The position numbers were made by a program, and so were the translations under genes. Shown here piece after piece: positions 56,756-64,000 of a stretch of DNA of 64,000 nucleotides. The DNA is from Paramyrothecium sp. XJ0827 (taxonomy: Eukaryota > Ascomycota > Sordariomycetes > Hypocreales > Stachybotryaceae). How positions within the stretch are numbered: position 1 is the first letter of the stretch; each line of letters begins with the position of its first letter. Under the pieces are notes generated by a model. The model was not told the origin of the DNA and made no database searches. It saw nothing but the letters and a program-made list of their open reading frames with translations. The stretch lies in assembly GCA_020881915.1 (NCBI GenBank), contig JAJFPB010000002.1, forward strand, positions 1,736,001-1,800,000, read 5' to 3'.

Positions 56756-59180
56756 TGTGATGGTTTAGGGATCTGTGGTTCGTGATCTTTGTGTGATGGG
56801 TAAGAAAGGAGAAGGGAGGGGGGGGTATCAAAGACAAGAGACAAGATCGAATGGGAGAGAAGAGGAGGGGGAGAATAGAGACGAGAACAAAATTGCCTCC
56901 TCGGCAATGGTCAACGGGGAGGTAGCTTTTAAGTAATTCCCACACAGCACCCACCAGGCCGCCTCGTTCTCTGCTGCGCGCGTGCGTGAGCGAGTGAGTG
57001 CCAGAGCCAAAGCGGGGGTTGGTTCCCAGTGAGACTCGGCTCGGCGTTTCCAATGCACCAAGGAGCCAGAGCTAGGCCAGCTTGCTCCCCCGCACCCCGA
57101 GGGCAAGCGTTCCAGCTGCGGGCTTGTGTCGGCCTGTGATGTCCCTCGTTCCCTCGCTCCCCCGTGCGTCCCTCGAGACGAGGCCCTGCGTCGAGGACGG
57201 GGAGGCGAAACGTAACCCACCCCGCGGGGTCCTCCTTTTGCCCCTCCCTCCGTCTGCTAGCACAACTTAGCTCAGCTTAGCCTCGCTTTTGGGTCTTTGG
57301 ATTCCACATAAACTCCCACAATGCCGGCCAGCTCCCAAAAGATGAACAGCACACCGGTCTTTTGGGGGGACGATGAGCCGGCCCTGAGGCTTGAAGGGCG
57401 GTACAGTATAGACCGACCAGTCAGGTGCTCCCGGCTCAGCGGCTCCTATAGCGGCGGCCGGTGCGAGATCCAGAATGGACGGTCCTTAACGCTGTGGCTC
57501 TGCTCTGGTTTCAGGCCGCAGATTCTAGATTTCAAACCCCTCCAGCAGTAGTCCATCACCACGCGGAACATATTTGTCACAGCGCTCCCGTCCATCTGCA
57601 TTCTGCAGCGGGCAAGCATTAATAACCATCGCCACATATTGCGGGGAAAGCTAACCTGCAGCCATCCCGGCAAATCAAACCCAGCGAATGGCCGTCCACT
57701 CCCCTCCCCCCCTTCTCCCCTTCTCCCCTTCCGGCAACCAGCATGCCGCCGTTTGCCGTCAGGGTATGACCACAAGCTCCGATTCGAGATTTCGGGCCCA
57801 TCACATTCCATTCCAGCCCGCGCAGAACGCTCCCGTTGATTGGGGGGGGGCCAGCCATTCGATCCGTATCATGATGCGTCGTCGGTTGCCTGGGTGAGGT
57901 CGGCAGAGGTGCAGCAACCCATCTCCAATATGCATAGGTGTAAGGTAATAGGCCAACCGAGGGTCCCCCCCCACATGACGTCGTGAGGGGAGACGCGGAT
58001 ACAGCCCGCTATCGGGCCATCTGCGAAACAGCATCAAACTGCTCAACGGCGATTCGCGCGACGCCCCTTAGGCCCCCGGGGCCACCCAATCTCACCCTGT
58101 ACGAGAATTCTAATCACCAATATTTGGCTCATCACCTAAAAGAGCCATCCCGCCCTTAGTCTTTGCTGTTTGAGCTCAGCGCCACGAAACAATGCCCATT
58201 TCCGCTCGGGGTCCATTGAAGCATGGTGTGCGGGGCCTTCTCTCGCTGCTTCTTTACGCCGAGGTACCTGTGGGCCTCTGGTGCGCTTGTTTTCCCCTTT
58301 GGGCTCGTGATGCTTTCTCGCGAACCCGAAGAAAACAAGAAAAAGACTGAAAAGGGAGGGAATACATAAAATTGACAGGACCCTCCTCGAGTCCTCTTAC
58401 AAGTCTCTTTTGATAATTCGATGCTCTCGCATGGAGCCTCCTCGAAACTTTAAAAATGGTTCCTAGACCCAGAACCTTGTCCCCGTGCCTAGTTTCCCTT
58501 CACCCGGCTAAGGATCTCCGTGCCCTCGATTCTTCTGGACGGCCTACAATTCTTTCACCCAGAGCTAACGAAACTAAATGTAAGTTAGGACACCTACTGG
58601 GCTGTGGGGGAAAAGGCACAAGTGACACTGCACTTGGGGCCGGACGACTTCGATGCTTACAACCTCGTAACGATCTGAACGTTACATATGCCGATGCACT
58701 GCGCTCCAGCATACCCCACAATCTCGGCTCTGATCAGCTGCTCAACGGTCTAGTGTTTTACACCCTGGTTTAATGCGTCTCTCAACAATCGGCTTCATTA
58801 TGTTATATATCCGTTTTCCAGATGCACTTTGGCTAGTAGCCTTGCTGTAATCAGTCATCAGCTGACTACATCCGTGTCAACGGGTGTTATATGTTATATG
58901 TCATGGCAGTCCTTAATTCGCCACGGCTGGTGCCTCATATTGATTCCATGCATAGCTATGTATGCATTTGTAACTGTGTTTAGAATGTAGCCATATTTAA
59001 CGCCGTGTCCAATGGTATCATTTAACCTGCAGCTTGAGCCGCCGTCCCTTTTGTCAACCCAAGAACCCTCGAAACTGAATGAGATCCCCCTCTAAGAACG
59101 CCTTGCATGTTCTCAATGCTCCCGACCTAACATGTTTCCCCTAGCGTCCTCTAAAGTCGCACAGCTCCGAATAAAATAAT
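56756..59180. other. 2.4-kb ALDH upstream spacer
   Basis: It holds the ALDH leader and promoter (minus strand) and the 3' flank of the WD40 gene. The first 450 bp are GC-rich and CT-rich, and C runs occur near 57705-57725 and 57965. A TGACGTCG string (near 57976) resembles a CRE/ATF site but is unproven. No open frame is convincing. The long spacer fits a strongly regulated gene, or may hide a non-coding transcript. Confidence 0.55.
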
Positions 59181-62100
59181 CTATGTTCCTGTAGAGGAAG
59201 AGCTTGACTCCCCATCAGCGCTTCCGGGTCGCTCCTCACCTGAATTGTCCCCAGGCTTGTCTTTGCCATGCGCCGTAAGATTGAGCTTCTCGTCTAATAA
59301 AGCAATAAGTCTTTCTGAATACTGGTCAAGTAGACCGCTTAAGACAGTCTCGTTCATAGCTTTGCTGCGAATGGCACGCTCGCCCAGTGCCGCCGCGGTA
59401 AGTCGCAACTCCTGGTCCAGCTCCGACAGGGCATCGGCGCTGATGGGCTCTGACGTAGCCAGCTTCTTCCTGTAGCCTCTGAGCGTGCGGCAAGCCTGTT
59501 CTGTCGCCATGTTGAGCGATCCAAACGCGTTCGAGCTAGACGCCGCCGCCGCCTTTTTACGACCATTCACTCCCAACACCGGAAGTGACGGTCGTCTCCT
59601 GAGCTTAGATTTCGGGCTGGAAGGTGGGCTGTCTGCTCGACTGTCTGCCGAAGGTCGTCTCGATGGCGTGAGGTCCATCACAGAACTGTTGCTAGGGCTC
59701 ACCTGCTGCGGCCCAGTGGGTGTCCTGATGTTGCCAATGCTTGCGGCCAAGTTGAAGCGAGAAGTGCGCCGCTGCAGCGTTCGTGGTGGTGAACGGCGGC
59801 CGGCGGGTGACTGTGGTTGGGGGCGCTGAAATTCAGCCAGTTCCGCCTTGGACAGAACCCGCCTGAGAGTAGGCCTGGGTGTGCTCACGTCTTTCGCAGG
59901 TGACGGATCACGGCTCATCGGAATTGGCGATGGGTCGTCCAAATCCAGGTTCCACACCATGATAGTTCCGTCCGAGCCTACACTCACGACTTTCTGGCCT
60001 CCGTCTTGTTCATCGAGCAAAGCAACTCCATTGATGGCTTCTGTGTGGCCCCATTCACGGTCCAAAAAGGCACCCGTGTTCGCATCGTATAAGCGGATCG
60101 ATTTGTCCGTGTTTGATAATCCCAAAAGGAAATCCATGTTTTTGGATGGCCAGCGGCCGATAGTCAAAGCCTCCAGAATGGCCGACTCCATTCCTCCTTC
60201 ATCAATGCACTTGAAAGAACTGATCTGACGTCCGTTACCAAGATCAAACTGGCATATCGAGCGATCCAGCAGCGATACGAAGATTGTCCGGTTGTCTGGT
60301 CCCATGGTCATCGACGTGGGAGAAGCCCGCAGTGCAATGGTCCTTGAGGGGATGGCGGCCAGGGAACCTTCATCCCCTGGCCTCGCCACCAAGTCATGCA
60401 CCTGCAATGTGCGATCTAGAGCACAGGTAATCACCCTGTCACCACCCGGTGTGAGTACCTGAACAACTCGCGCAGAAAATTCTAGCGTTTGAAAATGTTC
60501 GATAGTCCCATGTGCTGGGCGGTGGAACAACTGCACCGTCCGGTCACGTCCGCAGCAAGCCATCAAAAGTTTCGAGTCTTCCTCGTGAAGGCTAATGCAC
60601 ATACAATGTGATGAATGGGCTTTGGTGTCAAGTAGCGACTCCTTTGATTCCACTTCCGTGACTTTGAGAATTCCTAACTGGTCCGCGGTAACCAGGAAGT
60701 CCCCGTGCCGAGATACGCGTACGCTCACAAGCTGATTAGGAGGTTCGTATTCGTCTTCCGCTAAAGGCAGGTCAATGGGCACCTCCATGGACGATTTGAT
60801 GTTCCCTTGCGTGTCCCAGAATGTCACATTTCCAGTACCGGACCAGGTCAAGAAATCCGCACTCAGCTTGTTTGGCTTCAGCACCGGCTGAATGCCCATA
60901 ATTGAATCCCCTTGCCCTGGTATGGGGATACGTGCTACTGCCACAGGGGACTCCCCGGGCACAGAGTCAGCACTGAGAATATCGATGGACTGCTGAGCAT
61001 CGATAGTCACGAGTTTGTCTGTGAGGAATCCCATGGCCAGGAATCCCAGGGGCGATTCAGTTGTGCTGAGGATACACTCTGCCCGGCCATCCATGACTGC
61101 AGTGACATCGAGTGTTGCGCAACTGCCGGTCTTTCCTCCGACATACGCGACATCGCCGCGAATCGTCATGGAGGATACAGTGAAGCCTAGACTCAGAACC
61201 TTGAGCAGTTTTAGTTGTCGATCGTCGTCGTCCAAAATGCAAATATCACCCGCCTCCGTGCAGATGACCAAACGCTTCCCATCCACAGCGGCGCAGGTAA
61301 AGGTAGCTTCAAGAAGAGAGCCAAGGAGGACGTTGCGCCCAGGCAACGTTCTCTGCGGAGTCGGTATTGAAGCACCAGGCTCATGCATGAACTTTTGTTT
61401 TGTTGGTGAGATTGATGGGGGCTCTTCCACTTTCCACATTTTGACATGGCGCACTCCCAATGTGACGAGGGAGTTGCCCATCCACACCATGTCGCGGATG
61501 AACGACGTGCAGCGATTCTGCTGGAAAAGCTTGGCAGCGCCTGTTCTAGGATCGATTCTCCAAACGTAAAGAAAACCATCGTTGGCAGAGCCGAGCGACG
61601 CAAGCCACTTCGAGTCGGCAGACCAAGCAACGCACTTGACCCCAAATGCGTGTTCCGTCATGCTCGCCACGGGGATATCCGAGGACGCATCCTGGAGGCT
61701 GAAGACCAAGACGCGGGGGGCGTAGCCAGTCTCCCCCACGGCCAGGTAACGCCCGTCTCGGCTCAATGCAAGGCAGGTGGCCGCCTTGATTCGTTCCCGA
61801 CTGGTCCATGTCCTTGAAGTTGGCGAATCATTCCACTCGGTCGGGTTGTAGGGCGAGTCGCGGAAGCTCGGTGCTATGCGGTTCCGGCTGTCGTTGGCCT
61901 TGGGCGTCGACGTGGGCGTCGATGGCGAGTTGTGATAGGTAGTCGTTGGGTACAAAGGAATGGCTGTCGGCCGTGCTCTGAAGAAGCGCTGTGCGTAGCT
62001 GTCGCCGTCCACGTCTACGACGACCACCGCACCACCAGCAATGTAAGCAAAGGACGAGTTGACCGTGTCAAACCCTGTCGGGCAGCAACACGTCGTGCCA

Positions 62101-62231
62101 ATGACCCTTTTCAGAGCTAGGCGCGACTCGTGAAGAGCTCTGCCGCGTACGGGAGACCTGCCCGGGCGGCCTAGGAGGGGCGAATTGGAGGGCGTGAGCT
62201 TCAGTCTGTTGCTGGAAGGTGTCGCAGCCAT
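59181..62231 (-). CDS. Large WD40-repeat protein (WDR62/MAPKBP1-like)
   Basis: Single exon of 1016 aa; ATG 62231 (MAATPSSNRLKLTPS) is the only in-frame ATG at the N-terminus, since the longer open frame to 62723 starts at non-ATG codons. Residues about 40-760 form two tandem WD40 propellers, with AATCLALSRDGRYLAVGE, KCVAWSADSKWLASLG, LYVWRIDPRTG, RDMVWMGNSLVTLGVRHVKMW and VSVGSDGTIMVWNLD. An N-terminal stretch (LALKRVIGTT) and the layout match WDR62/MAPKBP1-type proteins, which scaffold JNK-type kinases or centrosomal factors in animals. The function of the fungal form is not known to me. The C-terminal 250 aa are Ser/Pro/Arg-rich and then a helical segment (LDQYSERLIALLDEKLNL) that could dimerise. 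Confidence 0.85.
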   Translation of the reverse strand: MAATPSSNRLKLTPSNSPLLGRPGRSPVRGRALHESRLALKRVIGTTCCCPTGFDTVNSSFAYIAGGAVVVVDVDGDSYAQRFFRARPTAIPLYPTTTYHNSPSTPTSTPKANDSRNRIAPSFRDSPYNPTEWNDSPTSRTWTSRERIKAATCLALSRDGRYLAVGETGYAPRVLVFSLQDASSDIPVASMTEHAFGVKCVAWSADSKWLASLGSANDGFLYVWRIDPRTGAAKLFQQNRCTSFIRDMVWMGNSLVTLGVRHVKMWKVEEPPSISPTKQKFMHEPGASIPTPQRTLPGRNVLLGSLLEATFTCAAVDGKRLVICTEAGDICILDDDDRQLKLLKVLSLGFTVSSMTIRGDVAYVGGKTGSCATLDVTAVMDGRAECILSTTESPLGFLAMGFLTDKLVTIDAQQSIDILSADSVPGESPVAVARIPIPGQGDSIMGIQPVLKPNKLSADFLTWSGTGNVTFWDTQGNIKSSMEVPIDLPLAEDEYEPPNQLVSVRVSRHGDFLVTADQLGILKVTEVESKESLLDTKAHSSHCMCISLHEEDSKLLMACCGRDRTVQLFHRPAHGTIEHFQTLEFSARVVQVLTPGGDRVITCALDRTLQVHDLVARPGDEGSLAAIPSRTIALRASPTSMTMGPDNRTIFVSLLDRSICQFDLGNGRQISSFKCIDEGGMESAILEALTIGRWPSKNMDFLLGLSNTDKSIRLYDANTGAFLDREWGHTEAINGVALLDEQDGGQKVVSVGSDGTIMVWNLDLDDPSPIPMSRDPSPAKDVSTPRPTLRRVLSKAELAEFQRPQPQSPAGRRSPPRTLQRRTSRFNLAASIGNIRTPTGPQQVSPSNSSVMDLTPSRRPSADSRADSPPSSPKSKLRRRPSLPVLGVNGRKKAAAASSSNAFGSLNMATEQACRTLRGYRKKLATSEPISADALSELDQELRLTAAALGERAIRSKAMNETVLSGLLDQYSERLIALLDEKLNLTAHGKDKPGDNSGEERPGSADGESSSSSTGT

Positions 62232-63365
62232 CGTGCCTCCATCGATCGTTGGTGGAGTTGTCGGATCGCAGTAGCTAGTGTCAGAGAGGACCGCAAATAG
62301 TGGTTGGCTATCATCGGGAGCAAATGTAGCAAGGAAGGAGAAACGCAATCGAGGGCGAGGCGTCGTGCAAAGAAAAAACTCGGAGAATGTGAGGTGGTGA
62401 AGAATAGCGAGCGGTGTAAGTCGGAGGTTTTGGCAGGCGGCGGCGGCCAGCGGTTGTCCAGGTGCTAAATGCTGGCCATTGCTATCAGAAGAAGCTCTGC
62501 GGATGCGGTAGGCACCTGCAGCGAGGGCCAAGGCAGGACTTACAGCGACATGAAGAAGGAGCACCAGAGCTCGCCTCGAGGACGGTTGAAAAGTCCAAGG
62601 TGACTTTGATGGTGAGGTAAGGTAGGTCGCGGCAGTCCTGGAGCGAAAACGCACTCGGACCAGCTCCGCAGAGGGCGATGACCGGGCTCCCCCCCGTCCT
62701 GAGCCTGGCCATTGTTTATCCAACTAGCACCAACGCAGCTAAGGAAGCGTTGGGCCAGTGAGGGGTCATTCCCGTTCGAGCCATTAGCGGGACATGTCAC
62801 AGGCTCTCGGCCAATCAGCAGAGCTACCAGGGGTGCTGGTTCCGTCTCCCGCGTTGCTGGGCCAGGCTCTCAACTCGGCCTGTCACAATCAAATCTGGTA
62901 CGCCACGGACAAGGCCATTATTACCACCTGCGATCCACCGCCAAACCATACCGCATTTACGAGGCCTTGGGGGTCACTGGACATGGGCTTGGGCCAACCA
63001 CGGCTGGGATCGTCATGACCATGGAGACCTGACAACAGGGGTCAACTGGTCAGGCGCCTTTCCGAAACTCGATATCAATCGTGACAATTGGGTGATTCAA
63101 TCTGATTGTGAAGCTTTTGTATTAGAGCTTGGCAATGGTGTACGGAAATGCCAAGCCTTGTGCATCAGCTGGTCTATTAGCCAAATCCTCTTGATAGATT
63201 CTCACCCCGCGTACCAAGTCTACTTGTCAGTGGTAAGCTCCAAGCACCACCGATTCCTGCGCCCGTGAAAGTATAGATGAATGCTTAACAACGCCCGCCA
63301 ACTCGCCAATGTCGATAGTACCAAGCTATGCCAAAATAAACGCCTTCATGTCGTTAGCTGCCACG
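62232..63365. other. Spacer between WD40 and Rgp1-like genes
   Basis: 1.13 kb, with both flanking genes on the minus strand. It contains the WD40 gene's leader, whose frame stays open to about 62720 without an ATG. No separate gene is seen. Confidence 0.6.
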
Positions 63366-64000
63366 TTATACAGCAAGACCCTCCTCAGATGCTTCATCTC
63401 TCTCCAAGCGCTCCAACCCCGTGCCGACTGCTCCATAGACGCGAAGTGGCACCGAGACGTCAAAGCTCTCGCAGGCTAGGTTCTCAACTCCCACAAGTAC
63501 CAGTCCGGCCTTTTCATCTTGCGAGATCTGCTCCAGCAGAGGATGGGGTGTTTGGCTTTCATCTGGACCAGATGGCCCGAAACCTTGCGAAGGTACCACG
63601 AACTCGACGCGAATTCTCCATTCCAGGCTTATTCCGCTGGTGATGAACTCGGGGGTTGCGGTAATCGGGATCGTTGGGGTGAAAACCATCCGTCTGGAGT
63701 ACAAAGTTGCCTCCGACGACGTAACGTACACTTTCCGTGTCACGCGGTGGATGCTGGACTCTGATCGCACAGCCAGCGAGGGGTCTATTCTTTCTGATGT
63801 CTCGAGGGCTGTGTGTACTGCGTAACAGGGTACATCGGCGTCACTGAAATCGATCGCCATGGTAATGACTTCGCCCAGCCTATAGGCTGGTCTCGTCAAC
63901 ATCAGCACGCCAATGCGCTGGCCATTCCGCGAGATCTCAAAGCGATTCGGGCTCTGCTGTCCCTCCGCTGCTTGGTTGCTCCTCATGATAGCGAGGTGAA
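63366..64000 (-). CDS. RGP1: Rgp1-like protein, 3' part (runs off the window)
   Basis: The frame is open from the right edge to the stop at 63366, giving at least 211 aa; the true start lies beyond 64000. The segment has the arrestin-like strand pattern of Rgp1: FEISRNGQRIGVLMLTRPAY, YRLGEVITMAIDF, YAVHTALETSERIDP and ISLEWRIRVEFVV. A C-terminal end with ESFDVSVPLRVYG closes the second lobe. Rgp1 with Ric1 forms the Golgi nucleotide-exchange factor for Ypt6/Rab6, used in retrograde transport. Length and N-terminal part cannot be checked here. The last 20 residues are acidic and variable. Confidence 0.8.
   Translation of the reverse strand, partial: HLAIMRSNQAAEGQQSPNRFEISRNGQRIGVLMLTRPAYRLGEVITMAIDFSDADVPCYAVHTALETSERIDPSLAVRSESSIHRVTRKVYVTSSEATLYSRRMVFTPTIPITATPEFITSGISLEWRIRVEFVVPSQGFGPSGPDESQTPHPLLEQISQDEKAGLVLVGVENLACESFDVSVPLRVYGAVGTGLERLERDEASEEGLAV

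Noticed and set aside
62232..62723. N-terminal extension of the WD40 protein
   Set aside because: No ATG occurs in the extension (its first codon is TTG) and the composition is leader-like.

Overview
The window is nuclear DNA of a filamentous ascomycete. A member of the Sordariomycetes, probably Hypocreales, is the best guess. The evidence is short introns (mostly 46-135 bp) with GTRWGT donors and CTRAC-like branch sites, CT-rich leaders before start codons, intergenic spacers of 0.3-4.7 kb, one intron-containing tRNA-Leu, and filamentous-fungal forms of Gde1, Hsf1, Sen54, PIG-A, Dbp6 and Cwc27. There is no sign of prokaryotic operons, plasmids, phage or CRISPR. The order assignment rests on family recognition and was not tested by search.

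Layout. 1-2459: no supported gene. 2.5-6.1 kb (-): Gde1-type SPX/ankyrin/glycerophosphodiesterase. 7.5-9.7 kb (-): PPR-like mitochondrial protein, divergent from a DUF866/CZIB zinc protein (+, 10.1-10.8 kb). 11.3-13.9 kb (+): an Rpr2/Snm1-type RNase P/MRP subunit, then Zpr1. 14.5-17.9 kb (-): a large protein of unknown function with an internal domain duplication, whose first exon appears to lie across a 1.2-kb intron. 17.9-22.6 kb: a gene-poor spacer. 22.6-24.5 kb: tRNA-splicing endonuclease subunit Sen54 (-), with an intron-containing tRNA-Leu(UAG) 0.5 kb away. 25.2-26.8 kb (-): arrestin-domain protein. 28.7-29.3 kb (+): PPIL3-type cyclophilin. 29.5-30.7 kb (-): unknown protein. 31.5-33.8 kb (-): heat-shock factor. 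35.3-37.0 kb (-): Cwc27 cyclophilin. 37.1-38.6 kb: AT-rich island plus a degenerate-looking coding patch. 38.6-40.5 kb (+): C2H2 protein. 40.83-40.99 kb: foldback (MITE-like) element. 41.3-42.2 kb (+): tetraspanin-like protein. 42.3-45.2 kb (-): Dbp6 helicase, divergent from PIG-A (+, 45.5-47.1 kb). 47.3-50.1 kb (-): bromodomain protein. 50.9-52.4 kb (-): CorA-like transporter. 53.4-53.7 kb (-): small membrane protein with PY motifs. 55.0-56.8 kb (-): aldehyde dehydrogenase. 56.8-59.2 kb: gene-free. 59.2-62.2 kb (-): WD40 protein. 63.4-64.0 kb (-): 3' end of an Rgp1-like gene that runs off the window.

This is mostly conserved core-gene territory, not a cluster. Several products share an RNA-processing theme: an RNase P/MRP subunit, Sen54 with one of its substrates nearby, two spliceosomal-type cyclophilins, and the ribosome-biogenesis helicase Dbp6. 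They are not co-oriented, and nothing shows they form one system. I found no convincing novel multi-gene system. The best leads are the duplicated-domain protein with the long intron, the foldback element, the Ser-Asp repeat inserted in the Dbp6 core, the degenerate patch near 37.5-38.2 kb, and a possible tRNA-derived SINE relic near 12.1-12.2 kb.
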